From NCBI GenBank assembly GCA_963966765.1, contig CAXAAR010000041.1, positions 1-18,463 of the forward strand: a stretch of DNA of 18,463 bases. The letters are read 5' to 3'. Positions 6,418 to 13,952 of the stretch are shown one piece after another. How positions within the stretch are numbered: position 1 is the first letter of the stretch; each line of letters starts with the position of its first letter. This DNA is from Aequoribacter sp003520285. GTDB taxonomy: Bacteria > Pseudomonadota > Gammaproteobacteria > Pseudomonadales > Halieaceae. The notes beneath the pieces were generated by a model. It did no database searches, was not told where the DNA came from, and saw nothing but the letters and a program-made list of their open reading frames with translations. The translations under genes were made by a program, and so were the position numbers.

Positions 6418-7908
6418 ATGCGACTCAAATCTCTATTGCTCGCGATCATAATCAGCATACTCATGATCAAAACGACCTTGGTCGCCAGCAGCAAAGACTT
6501 AGACGTTGCGATTAATCATGGACGCGTTATCGATCCAGAGAGCCAATTTGATGGGATCGCCCATGTAGGAATAAAGAATGGGCGCATCGTCTCGCTATCT
6601 AACCAGCCTCTCGATGCAGATCTTGTTATTGACGCAAAAGCGCAGGTGGTTGCGCCTGGTTTTATTGATATCCACTCGCATACCCCAACACCTTTCGCGA
6701 TTGAGCGAGCCGCTCTAGACGGGATTACAACGCAACTCGATACCGAGGCGGGCGCCTATCCAGTCTCTGCCTACGGCGAGCTCATAGAAACCAAACCACT
6801 CATCCACTTTGGCGCCTCGGTTGGGCATTACGCAGCACGTCTTAAAGTCATAGATGGATTGGATCAACCGTACTTCTTCCACCGTGGGCAGTCGATCAGT
6901 ATGGATGCACGCGCGTGGGAGCAAGTCGCGACTCCAGAAGAGATTCAACGCATAGAACACTTATTAGAAGCTGGATTAAATGAGGGTGGAATCGGTATTG
7001 GTGTGCTCTTGGATTACATGACAGATGCTATCTCAGACGCTGAACTTGAAATGATCTTCAGACTCGCAGCACGCTACGATGCCCCAGTATTTGCACACGT
7101 CCGAAGGGGTCTGCCGGGAGATCCTGCGGGGCTTGAAGAACTGTTGGACCTCGCAGTAAAAACTCAAGCTCCTATTTTTATCTGCCACATTACACACAAC
7201 GCCATGGGCGGCATCACGGAATGGCTGTCTAAAATAGACGAGGCGCGATCTCAGGGTGCCCGGGTGGCTACCGAAACACTCAGCTATCTGGCAGGGGGAA
7301 CGAGCATCTCGGCAGACGTGTTCCGGAAGCGAGACTGGCGCTCGATCTTCGACATCGACTACAGTGACGTTCAGTGGGTGGAAACGGGCGAGTGGCTGAC
7401 CGAGGAGCGCTGGAACTACTATAGCAAGAACGAACCCGGTGGCTCGGTAAACCATCATTACGTCAAAGAAGCCTGGCTACAAACAGCCATCCAGTGGCCG
7501 GACATGATGATCTCCACCGACGCACTACCCGCATTTTCTGAGCAGAAGCTCTCCAATCCGAATATCGCAGGTACCTTCTCACGCGTGTTAGGCCGTTATG
7601 TTCGCGAGCAAGGCATTCTATCGCTGTCAGAAGCACTTGCAAAAATGAGCCTCAAACAAGCACTATGGCTCGAATCAATCGCACCTGAATTTGCTCAAAA
7701 AGGCCGTATTCAAATCGGTAAAGATGCGGACCTGGTCATTTTTGATCCCAACACAGTTGCTGCGAATGCTGAGTACGGGGCGCCCTACCGTCCACCTGCT
7801 GGGATTCACTGGGTTCTGGTGAATGGACAAGTCGTGGTTCGCCACGGCAACCTCGTGCCAGAGGTATTCCCCGGCAGTCGACTGGGTGTTTCTCGTGCAA
7901 CAGATTAA
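6418..7908 (+). CDS. Exported D-aminoacylase-like amidohydrolase
   Basis: 496 residues from the ATG at 6418. A GTG at 6379 would extend it, but it lies inside the possible promoter and would put the signal sequence in the interior. The N-terminus MRLKSLLLAIIISILMIK is a signal peptide or membrane anchor. The amidohydrolase fold is shown by FIDIHSHT (His86, His88), FAHVRR (His227), ICHIT (His257) and STDALP (Asp368); spacing matches N-acyl-D-amino-acid deacylases. Where those enzymes carry the metal-bridging Cys (NCG), this protein reads DTEAGAYPV, with Glu110 and Ala111, so Glu110 may bridge the metals instead. The C-terminus KGRIQIGKDADLVIFDP is the usual return to the small beta domain. Expected reaction: hydrolysis of an N-acyl amino acid, cyclic amide or dipeptide in the periplasm; substrate unknown. 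The next gene overlaps its end. Confidence 0.83.
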   Translation: MRLKSLLLAIIISILMIKTTLVASSKDLDVAINHGRVIDPESQFDGIAHVGIKNGRIVSLSNQPLDADLVIDAKAQVVAPGFIDIHSHTPTPFAIERAALDGITTQLDTEAGAYPVSAYGELIETKPLIHFGASVGHYAARLKVIDGLDQPYFFHRGQSISMDARAWEQVATPEEIQRIEHLLEAGLNEGGIGIGVLLDYMTDAISDAELEMIFRLAARYDAPVFAHVRRGLPGDPAGLEELLDLAVKTQAPIFICHITHNAMGGITEWLSKIDEARSQGARVATETLSYLAGGTSISADVFRKRDWRSIFDIDYSDVQWVETGEWLTEERWNYYSKNEPGGSVNHHYVKEAWLQTAIQWPDMMISTDALPAFSEQKLSNPNIAGTFSRVLGRYVREQGILSLSEALAKMSLKQALWLESIAPEFAQKGRIQIGKDADLVIFDPNTVAANAEYGAPYRPPAGIHWVLVNGQVVVRHGNLVPEVFPGSRLGVSRATD

Positions 7909-9625
7909 AATTTTGGGGTGGATCTGGGGCCTAGTCTTTGGTTTGTTGACACTACCAACTGCCAATGCCAAGCCTGTCACGATTTATACTGCAAAAGCAG
8001 TTATTACGATGGAGCCGTCCCAACCGCGCGCATCAGCCGTTGCTGTGCAAGACGGTCGAATTATTGGAGTTGGGACTGAGCAGACTCTCAAGCCCTTGTT
8101 AGCCCAATTTGGTGGGCATATTGAGCGCCAACTAGCCAACAAAATTATCATGCCAGGGTTCATCGACCCGCATGTGCATCCAAGCTTACCGGCTCTTCTG
8201 ACCCAACTGCCGTTTATTGCACCAGATGCCTGGTCTTTACCAACCGGCGAATTCAGGGGCATTACAAGCCCAGAGGCTTATCGCCAAGCTCTGACAGCGC
8301 AGATCGAGCAGCATACCGATTGGTCTATCCCTTTTGGCACTTGGGGATATCACGAGCTTTGGCATGGCCGTATCCGGCGCGCAGAGTTAGATTCCTGGTT
8401 TCCCGATCGCCCTGTATTTTTGTGGCAACGTTCCTTCCATGAAGTCATCGCAAATACTGCGGCGTTGGATATGCTCGGGATTGACGAATCTCAGATGGCT
8501 GCAGCGCATGGCGAAGCCAATTGGGATGACGGGCACTTATGGGAAACAGGTCTCATGATTGTGCTGTCCAAACTAGACTTCTTAACGCAGCCAGAGAGGT
8601 TTACGCAGGGCATCCGGAATTTTAACCAGCTCGTCCACCGCGGCGGTGTCACCACCGCAGTTGACATGGGCTTAGGAATTTCAGGTGACCCTAAGATAGA
8701 GCTCGCTCTTCTCAGCAAAGTCTTAAGCGAAGATGAGGTTCCGTTTCGACTCATTATGACCCCAATCATTCTAAAGTTCCTGGAGCGCGGAGTGGGCCCT
8801 GAAGAGGCCTTGCAACAAGTCCGTGAATGGCAGCAAGGCTACGCTGGGCAAGTCTCTGTTAGAAATCACTTCAAACTCATGATTGATGGCGCTATTTTCT
8901 CGGCGCTCTCGCAGTTCAATCCACCTGGCTATTTAGATGGTCACAGTGGTGTTTGGATGACAAGTGAGGAGCAGCTGGAGGCGTATGCATCAGTTTTCTG
9001 GGATGCTGGCTTTCAATTACATGCACACGCCAATGGTGACGCAGGCGTCGATCGAGCGCTCGATCTACTCGACACATTACTCGACCAGAAACCACGCCGT
9101 GATCACCGGTTTACCCTAGAGCATGTCGCCTACAGCACCGAGGCTCAATCGATGCGAATGCGCGAACTCGGTGCCGTCGTCTCGGCTAATCCGTACTACC
9201 ATTATATTCTTTCGGACAGTTATGCCGAACACCAAATAGGGCCAACTCGTGCGCATCTTATGGTTCGATTAGGCTCTTTGAAGAGACATGGTGTGCCATT
9301 TACCTTGCATTCAGATACGCCAATGGCGCCACTGGCGCCCTTGACCCTGGCTCATAATGCGATCAATCGGGAAACGATCAATGGCAACCAAACCGGAGTC
9401 GAAGAGCGAATAGACAGGCACCTTGCACTCCAAGCCATTACCATTAATGCCGCCTGGATCGCCGGTATGGAATCTGAAATCGGCAGCATTGCGGTCGGCA
9501 AGAAAGCCGACTTCACCATTTTAGAGCAAGACCCTTATCAGGTGGATCAAACTAAAATCAAAGATATAGAGGTCTGGGGTACCGTCTTTGAGGGCCGTTT
9601 AGCACCAATCATGAGCGCCCAGTAG
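7895..9625 (+). CDS. Exported YtcJ-like amidohydrolase (amidohydrolase family 3)
   Basis: I choose the GTG at 7895, giving 576 residues, because it begins a good signal peptide (VQQIKILGWIWGLVFGLLTL, cleavage near TANA-KP). GTG 7886 and ATG 7823 are in-frame alternatives; the ATG would place about 24 extra residues before the signal and overlap the previous gene by 86 bases. Motifs: FIDPHVH (His93, His95), KLMIDGA, the HAHANGDAGVD block (His376, His378, Asp382), LEHVAY (His410) and LHSDTPMAPL (Asp474). These are the hallmarks of the YtcJ/amidohydrolase_3 group, whose few characterised members act on amides, formamides or N-acyl compounds. It overlaps the D-aminoacylase-like gene by 14 bases, so the two are co-translated and perhaps act in sequence on related substrates in the periplasm. 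Substrate unknown. Confidence 0.82.
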   Translation: MQQIKILGWIWGLVFGLLTLPTANAKPVTIYTAKAVITMEPSQPRASAVAVQDGRIIGVGTEQTLKPLLAQFGGHIERQLANKIIMPGFIDPHVHPSLPALLTQLPFIAPDAWSLPTGEFRGITSPEAYRQALTAQIEQHTDWSIPFGTWGYHELWHGRIRRAELDSWFPDRPVFLWQRSFHEVIANTAALDMLGIDESQMAAAHGEANWDDGHLWETGLMIVLSKLDFLTQPERFTQGIRNFNQLVHRGGVTTAVDMGLGISGDPKIELALLSKVLSEDEVPFRLIMTPIILKFLERGVGPEEALQQVREWQQGYAGQVSVRNHFKLMIDGAIFSALSQFNPPGYLDGHSGVWMTSEEQLEAYASVFWDAGFQLHAHANGDAGVDRALDLLDTLLDQKPRRDHRFTLEHVAYSTEAQSMRMRELGAVVSANPYYHYILSDSYAEHQIGPTRAHLMVRLGSLKRHGVPFTLHSDTPMAPLAPLTLAHNAINRETINGNQTGVEERIDRHLALQAITINAAWIAGMESEIGSIAVGKKADFTILEQDPYQVDQTKIKDIEVWGTVFEGRLAPIMSAQ

Positions 9626-9651
9626 GGTCGAGTCTGAGATCGTTCGGCTGA

Positions 9652-9687
9652 GTGCAATCCAGCAAAAACAGGTTCACGGATTTGCAC
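9652..9687. other. Inverted repeat between convergent genes
   Basis: GTGCAATCC at 9652-9660 pairs with GGATTTGCAC at 9678-9687, with one bulged base and a 17-base loop. It lies in the 118-base gap between the YtcJ-like gene and the DUF2288 gene, which converge. There is no U-run after it on either strand, so it is at best a weak terminator or a transcript-end structure. Confidence 0.3.
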
Positions 9688-9743
9688 CTAATCAAACGGT
9701 AAATTGCTCGCACGAGCTCCTCGGCTGAGACCGATTCAGGAGA

Positions 9744-10052
9744 TTATCGCTCTTGCACCAGCACCCAAGGCATTATCACGGTGGTCCACAAAGATACGTT
9801 GCGTTGATGCCAGTCACTCGCCATAGCATCGGTGGCTGGTATAGCGAGCGCTTGATCGATCCAAGCCTGAAACTGCTGTATGTTATCGATACTCAATTGG
9901 ATCGCGACGTCGATCAGATCGAGCTCAACCGACACCACAATTAGATGACCGCGCGCGAAGTGAGGTTGCAGTTCCAGCCACGAAATCAATGCTGTTTGCT
10001 TCAGAGTGTCGGCCTGCAGTGCAGCCAAGGCCGATTCATCAAGAACCTTCAT
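9744..10052 (-). CDS. DUF2288 family protein
   Basis: 102 residues, usual for the family. It shows the DUF2288 pattern: a first half with LKQTALISWLELQPHFARG and the strand LIVVSVELDLIDVAIQL, and an end with VSLWTTVIMPWVLVQER; the W-x(6,7)-PWVLVQ ending is the most recognisable part. It is a small, probably cytoplasmic protein with no signal or membrane segment. No biochemical role is established for the family to my knowledge. It lies downstream of gloC on the same strand, but a strong gloC terminator stands between them, so it may be transcribed from its own promoter or by limited read-through. The 75-base gap shows no obvious promoter. Confidence 0.85.
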   Translation of the reverse strand: MKVLDESALAALQADTLKQTALISWLELQPHFARGHLIVVSVELDLIDVAIQLSIDNIQQFQAWIDQALAIPATDAMASDWHQRNVSLWTTVIMPWVLVQER

Positions 10053-10096
10053 CGGCGCACGCTCGTTAAACGCACAATGCCCCGACTCTGGTCACA

Positions 10097-10129
10097 ACAA
10101 AAATAAACCAACAAGCCAGGCAGCTTGTT
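10097..10129 (-). terminator. Rho-independent terminator of gloC
   Basis: Read on the minus strand, AACAAGC (10129-10123) and GCTTGTT (10116-10110) form a perfect 7-bp stem with a 6-base loop, directly followed by GGTTTATTTTTGTTG, a T-rich tract. The stem overlaps the gloC stop codon (10130-10128). Geometry and T-run are both convincing for an intrinsic terminator. Confidence 0.72.
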
Positions 10130-10778
10130 ATCCATAGCGCGCATCTGCCACAAAAGGATTGGTTTTTCGCTCTTGGCCGAAGGTCGATGTTGGTCCGTGT
10201 CCCGGAACAAAAGTAATGTCATCACCGAGGGGCCACAGCTTGAGACGGATCGATTCAATCAAGTCGTCATGATTGCTCATAGGGAAATCTGTACGTCCAA
10301 TGGATCCCTGAAATAACACGTCACCGACCCACGCAATACGATCATTGGTGCTCACGAAAACGACATGACCAGGAGTATGGCCGGGGCAATGAATGACCTG
10401 TAATGTCACTTCACCCACAGTCACAATATCACCGTCTTGCAACCAGCGGTCTGGCGTGAACGCTTCTGCACTGGGAAATCCAGCCATCTGGCACCACTCC
10501 GGCAACTTATCAATCCAAAAACTATCGGCGCGATGAGGCCCTTCAATAGGCACACCAAACTTTTCTCGCAAATCATTGGAAATGGCGCAGTGATCAAGAT
10601 GTCCATGCGTTAAAATCACTTTTTCAATTTGAGCCGACATCTGTTCCAGCGTACTGACTATTCTCTGCAGATCACCGCCTGGATCCACTACTGCGGCCTT
10701 ACCAGTGGTAGTGCACTGAATAATCGAGCAATTTTGCTGATACGGTGTCACCGGCACTATTGAGACTTTTACTGCCAT
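10128..10778 (-). CDS. gloC: Type II glyoxalase GloC/YcbL-like metallo-beta-lactamase-fold hydrolase
   Basis: 216 residues, the typical length of YcbL/GloC. The N-terminus VSIVPVTPYQQNCSII is characteristic of this group. Metal-binding motifs: THGHLDH at 57-63, then HCPGHTPGH, WVGDVLF (bridging Asp) and FVPGHGPTSTFGQER near the end. There is no C-terminal glutathione-binding helical domain as in classical GloB, which is normal for GloC. Expected reaction: hydrolysis of S-lactoylglutathione to lactate and glutathione, the second step of methylglyoxal detoxification, in the cytoplasm. It is transcribed as a single gene or with DUF2288 downstream and ends in an intrinsic terminator. The 160 bases upstream, up to the symporter stop, hold its promoter, though I see no strong sigma70 boxes. 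Confidence 0.88.
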   Translation of the reverse strand: MAVKVSIVPVTPYQQNCSIIQCTTTGKAAVVDPGGDLQRIVSTLEQMSAQIEKVILTHGHLDHCAISNDLREKFGVPIEGPHRADSFWIDKLPEWCQMAGFPSAEAFTPDRWLQDGDIVTVGEVTLQVIHCPGHTPGHVVFVSTNDRIAWVGDVLFQGSIGRTDFPMSNHDDLIESIRLKLWPLGDDITFVPGHGPTSTFGQERKTNPFVADARYG

Positions 10779-10938
10779 TGTTTTTCTCGCTGTCGTTACT
10801 GTTATTGAACAACCTGCTCTTAAAGCCGGTAAACCCGCTTGCGCGCTCGTTTAGTGGTTGCATCTACTCGCCGCTTCACGACTTCTGATCGAGCAAATCA
10901 AGCTGCCGTGGACGCGTTTCCGTCACTTCTTAAGCCCA

Positions 10939-12234
10939 CTACGAAGTCGCCTCACGTCGGTCTAGCTCTTCCGAAGACGCCTCATAAATATCAGTATCAA
11001 GCTGATTTTCCGAGTTCGCAACCACGACGCTGGCGACAGCGTCACCGGTCACATTAATCACAGTTCTGAGCATATCGAGCAATCGGTCCACACCGATAAT
11101 CAGCGCGATACCCTCCACCGGAAGACCCGCCTGCTCTAACACCAATGCCAAGGTGATCAGACCAACACCGGGCACACCCGCCGTGCCAATAGAGGCCAGA
11201 ATCGCCGTTAATACCACGCCAAAGAGCGCCGCTATACTCAAGTCGATACCATAAACTTGCGCAATAAATATGGTAGCGACCCCCTGCATAATAGCCGTTC
11301 CATCCATATTCACAGTGGCGCCCAAGGGTACGGTAAACCCGGCGACTGAGTTGTGAACGCCAAGTCGCTTTTCAACTGTGCGAAGCGTCACGGGTATGGT
11401 GGCGCCAGAAGACGATGTACTGAACGCGAAAGCCCAAACCGGTCGCATTTTGATCAGCAAAGTCCGAGGAGATAAACCGCTTAACAGCTTAAGCAAGAGC
11501 GGATAGATCACAATACCGTGGAAAATCAGCAGCGCGGCAAGCGTGAAAAAATAGCCGGCTAAATCTGCTATCGCAGTAATACCCATACCGCTAAAGAGCT
11601 TCGCCAAGAGTGCAAAAACCCCGTATGGCGCAACCTCCATTAAAAGGCCAACCATCTTCATGACTACCGCTTCAGAGTCTTTAAAGAAGCCCGTCAAACG
11701 GCGCCCTGGTTCGCCCGCATGCGACATGGCGTAGCCGAACAGCAGTGCGAACACAATGATTTGCAGCATGTTAGCTTCGGCCATCGCTTTAACGGGGTTG
11801 GTGGGAAAAATATTGACGATCACGTCGGTCAGTGCAGGCGGAGTTTTCGCGACAAACTCAGTTCCGACACTCAGGTTCATGCCATCGCCAGGAGCGACAA
11901 TAGAAGCCACAATTAACGCGACTGTGACGGCAATACCGGTTGTAGCGAGGTAGAAGGCGATGGTCTTACCGGCAATCGGCCCCATACGCGCACTGTCACC
12001 CAGAGCACTCGCGCCACAAATGAGCGAAACCAAGACCAAGGGCACCACGAGTAATTTCAGTGATGCCACAAATATGCGTCCCACAACATCGAATACGCCG
12101 TCTATCAGTACCGCTTGTATCAACACTGACAGCGCATCAGGCAAGGCTGAACTCTGCAACAGCGCATTAAACAGCGATCCTGTCGCGATGCCTAATACCA
12201 TAGCCAGTAAAATACGGTTGGTCAGCGTCATCAT
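10939..12234 (-). CDS. Dicarboxylate/amino acid:cation symporter (DAACS family, GltP/DctA type)
   Basis: 431 residues, full family length, with the expected hydrophobic segments and hairpins. Signature elements: the serine-rich SSSGAT (274-279, HP1 loop), NMDGTA (309-314, TM7 cation and substrate site), a GTAGVPGVG-type HP2 segment, and GVDRLLDMLRTVINVTGD (381-398, TM8 with the substrate-binding Asp and Arg). It imports glutamate, aspartate or C4-dicarboxylates with protons or sodium across the inner membrane; TM8 Arg is compatible with acidic substrates, but glutamate versus dicarboxylate cannot be decided by eye. Two adjacent ATG codons stand at the start; AAGGA three bases before the first fits the second (12231) slightly better. 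It is monocistronic: 160 bases from gloC and 100 from the LOG-family gene. Confidence 0.9.
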   Translation of the reverse strand: MMTLTNRILLAMVLGIATGSLFNALLQSSALPDALSVLIQAVLIDGVFDVVGRIFVASLKLLVVPLVLVSLICGASALGDSARMGPIAGKTIAFYLATTGIAVTVALIVASIVAPGDGMNLSVGTEFVAKTPPALTDVIVNIFPTNPVKAMAEANMLQIIVFALLFGYAMSHAGEPGRRLTGFFKDSEAVVMKMVGLLMEVAPYGVFALLAKLFSGMGITAIADLAGYFFTLAALLIFHGIVIYPLLLKLLSGLSPRTLLIKMRPVWAFAFSTSSSGATIPVTLRTVEKRLGVHNSVAGFTVPLGATVNMDGTAIMQGVATIFIAQVYGIDLSIAALFGVVLTAILASIGTAGVPGVGLITLALVLEQAGLPVEGIALIIGVDRLLDMLRTVINVTGDAVASVVVANSENQLDTDIYEASSEELDRREATS

Positions 12235-12259
12235 AATTCCTTTCAGTCAATAAGCGCCT

Positions 12260-12288
12260 ATTGCACAGGCTTCAGCAGTTGATTGCAA
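12260..12288 (-). promoter_or_regulatory. Candidate sigma70 promoter of the symporter gene
   Basis: On the minus strand TTGCAA (12288-12283) and TGCAAT (12265-12260) are separated by exactly 17 bases, each matching four of six consensus positions. The -10 box ends about 25 bases before the symporter start. Plausible but not strong. Confidence 0.38.
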
Positions 12289-12334
12289 GTGCTACCGGCA
12301 GCAACCCTGAACGGCCTGCTTGAATCCACGCTTA

Positions 12335-13012
12335 TCAGAGCCTGTTATTCGCGGATACGATGTGATGCTCACGCAGACAATCAAACGCCTCATCGCCACT
12401 CTCTACTAGAGTCATGAGCGCCATATCGCTCGGTCTCACAAAGTTGCGGGACAAGACTTCACCTCGAACCCAATCTAACAAGGGCTCAAAAAATGATCGA
12501 CCCACCAAAATAATCGGGCGACGATCTAACTTGTGCGTTTGAGTTAACGTGAGCAGCTCAAACAGTTCATCGACCGTGCCGAACCCACCAGGAAACACCA
12601 CAAAACCCAAGGCATTACGAATCAATAAAAACTTACGCGTAAAAAAATATCTAAACTCTAACTCGACAGTTAGGTAAGGGTTGGGTTGCTGCTCAGAGGG
12701 TAAGGCGATATTGAGCCCAACACTCTTGCCACCATGCTCCATCGCGCCACGATTCGCCCCCTCCATAACGCCAGGACCACCCCCGGTCACGATGGCAATG
12801 CCATCGCTAGCAAGCTTTCCTGCTAAGTCACGTGCCTGGGTATACTCCCAAGAATCCTGTTGCGCTCGCGCCGACCCAAAGATTGTTATGGCACGTCCAA
12901 CTGAGTCGAGCAAGCGACTACCTTCCCGAAACTCGGTCTCAATCCGCTTGAGTCGAGCTAACTCTTCTTGCTCTATCAAATGATCGGGGTGGGTGAAATC
13001 AGAGGGATACAT
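12335..13012 (-). CDS. LOG-family (TIGR00730) nucleotide phosphoribohydrolase-like protein
   Basis: 225 residues from the ATG at 13012, which has GGAG five bases upstream. The frame is open further upstream into an EAL fragment, but this start gives the usual LOG length and the family's N-terminus (EFREGSRLLDSVGRAITIFGSAR). Motifs: GGGPGVMEGANRG at 77-89 and PGGFGTVDE at 141-149, the nucleotide-binding and catalytic signatures; LTLTQT follows. Such proteins were long mis-annotated as lysine decarboxylases. Characterised members cleave ribose-5-phosphate from nucleoside monophosphates (cytokinin-activating LOG, PpnN); bacterial roles beyond that are less clear. The protein is cytoplasmic. Either it is expressed alone from 13012, or it is made as the C-terminus of an EAL-LOG fusion. 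Confidence 0.85.
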   Translation of the reverse strand: MYPSDFTHPDHLIEQEELARLKRIETEFREGSRLLDSVGRAITIFGSARAQQDSWEYTQARDLAGKLASDGIAIVTGGGPGVMEGANRGAMEHGGKSVGLNIALPSEQQPNPYLTVELEFRYFFTRKFLLIRNALGFVVFPGGFGTVDELFELLTLTQTHKLDRRPIILVGRSFFEPLLDWVRGEVLSRNFVRPSDMALMTLVESGDEAFDCLREHHIVSANNRL

Positions 13013-13456
13013 GGGGTCTCCAGAAACCGACCGACCCGCCGCTAAATGAGTCGTGCAGCTGTTGTTAACGAGCCACCGCTCAAACTCTTGAGCCGGTAGC
13101 GGCTTCGAAAAATAATACCCTTGAATGTAGTCACAGCCTAAAGTTTTTAGTAATTGGCAGGTTGACTCGTCTTCCACGCCCTCTGCCACCACCAAAAGAC
13201 CAAACTGGTGTGCGATATGAATCATAATTTTTACCAGCTCTAAATCGTGGCCGCCATCCTTGATGTGATCAATAAATGACTTATCGATTTTCAGCTCGCT
13301 CGCTGGTATGTGCTTAAAGTACGACAGCGATGAGTATCCGGTACCAAAATCATCGATGGACAGCCGCACACCCAATTCTCTGAGTCTGGCGAGATTATCG
13401 AACCCAGACTCTTTGTCTTCAATAAAACCGCCCTCAGTGATCTCGAGCGCTAAATT
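13013..13456 (-). pseudogene. EAL-domain fragment (c-di-GMP phosphodiesterase relic), in frame with LOG gene
   Basis: Reading back from the LOG start, the same frame encodes the C-terminal two-thirds of an EAL domain: LALEITEGGFIED, LSIDDFGTGYSSLSYF, LKIDKSFI, VAEGVE and CDYIQGYYFSKPLP, then a 20-residue tail running into the LOG Met with no stop. The frame is closed upstream by a TGA at 13459-13457. The N-terminal part with the E-A-L signature and first metal ligands is absent, so c-di-GMP hydrolysis is not expected. The only available start inside is TTG 13375, which would cut the domain further. It may be a decayed GGDEF-EAL gene whose stop was lost, or a real EAL-LOG protein whose 5' part is damaged. 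Confidence 0.65.
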
Positions 13457-13803
13457 TCAGGGTAATCTTTGCGGTCTCGGCATGGGGATATTCGTCGCCA
13501 AAGTCTCGGGCGTCGGTATAGTTTAGAAGGATCTTATTAGGAAACAGTTGTTCGAGCGTTCTGCGGGTGCGCGGAGTTGCGCGGAGTTGCGCGGGGCCTC
13601 GCAGGCGCAGGCTCGGCAATATCACTCTTCGCAAAATCAACGTAAACAAACTCACACAGATCCTTCAAAGTGTCTTTGACAGATTCCGAATCAATCAAAA
13701 AACCCTGCAGTGGAAAAGGCGTACCGAGCCACGAGCGGTCGAGACCTGAGACATACATCCCAACCTTCAACTCTTTAACCATCACTTTTTGAACTTTAAT
13801 CAT
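13434..13803 (-). pseudogene. DUF3391 fragment of an HD-GYP phosphodiesterase, frameshifted and truncated
   Basis: From the ATG at 13803 the product begins IKVQKVMVKELKVGMYVSGL, then GFLIDSESVKDTLKDLCEFVYVD, the DUF3391 domain found at the N-terminus of HD-GYP c-di-GMP phosphodiesterases. A Pro/Ala/Arg linker follows and the frame stops at 13537. In the frame shifted by one, a plausible continuation (ILLNYTDARDFGDEYPHAE) runs to a TGA at 13436-13434. The switch falls at a 10-bp tandem repeat; losing one unit would join the two frames. The whole HD-GYP catalytic domain is missing, and the sequence then meets the EAL fragment. A frame-2 end resembling the EAL 'NLSAR' stretch (KFSAR) is noted but probably chance. 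Confidence 0.6.
13568..13594. repeat. 10-bp tandem repeat at a frameshift
   Basis: GCGGAGTTGC occurs twice in tandem at 13571-13590, with period-10 matches extending to about 13568 and 13594. The unit length is not a multiple of three. On the minus strand, removing one unit would restore a continuous frame from DUF3391 into its downstream linker. It is therefore the likely cause of the frameshift, by slipped-strand duplication. Confidence 0.75.
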
Positions 13804-13832
13804 GGTGTGTGAATACTGATCGACGTGTTAAC

Positions 13833-13838
13833 AGTATA
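13833..13838 (-). promoter_or_regulatory. -10-like box upstream of the DUF3391 relic
   Basis: On the minus strand TATACT lies about 30 bases before the ATG at 13803, a 5/6 match to the sigma70 -10 consensus. There is no recognisable -35 hexamer 16-18 bases further upstream, so the promoter is uncertain and may have decayed with the gene. Confidence 0.3.
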
Positions 13839-13846
13839 GCTTTCAA

Positions 13847-13918
13847 AAAAATGAATACGATAACTGTTTAAACCGGAATTCTGCCCAAGGTCCACTCAAG
13901 ACTCAGAAAAATGAATAC
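13847..13918. repeat. Pair of 12-bp direct repeats between the DUF3391 relic and dps
   Basis: AAAAATGAATAC occurs at 13847-13858 and 13907-13918, exactly 60 bases apart. Each is followed by a related A/T-rich stretch (CGATAACTGTTTAA versus CGATCGCTTTAA). The 256-base intergenic segment 13804-14059 holds these repeats, a possible minus-strand -10 box and a short ORF with a strong ribosome-binding site; nothing else stands out. The repeats could be operator sites for dps or the divergent gene, or a local duplication. Confidence 0.45.
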
Positions 13919-13952
13919 AACGATCGCTTTAATCACATGTCACTATCGATCA

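Noticed and set aside
7823..7894. ATG start for the YtcJ-like gene
   Set aside because: It would bury the signal peptide and overlap the previous gene by 86 bases; GTG 7895 is more consistent with export.
9706..9717. GCTCG/CGAGC palindrome as terminator of the DUF2288 gene
   Set aside because: The perfect stem leaves only a two-base loop and no run of T follows on the minus strand.
10908..10926. Hairpin after the symporter stop as terminator
   Set aside because: The stem is six pairs with a bulge and the following sequence lacks a convincing T-run.
10839..11057. Plus-strand open frame between gloC and the symporter
   Set aside because: Mostly antisense to the symporter C-terminus, low-complexity product and no ribosome site.
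12681..12983. Plus-strand frame of 100 codons opposite the LOG gene
   Set aside because: Antisense shadow of a strongly conserved coding region; Ser/Pro-rich product without domain features.
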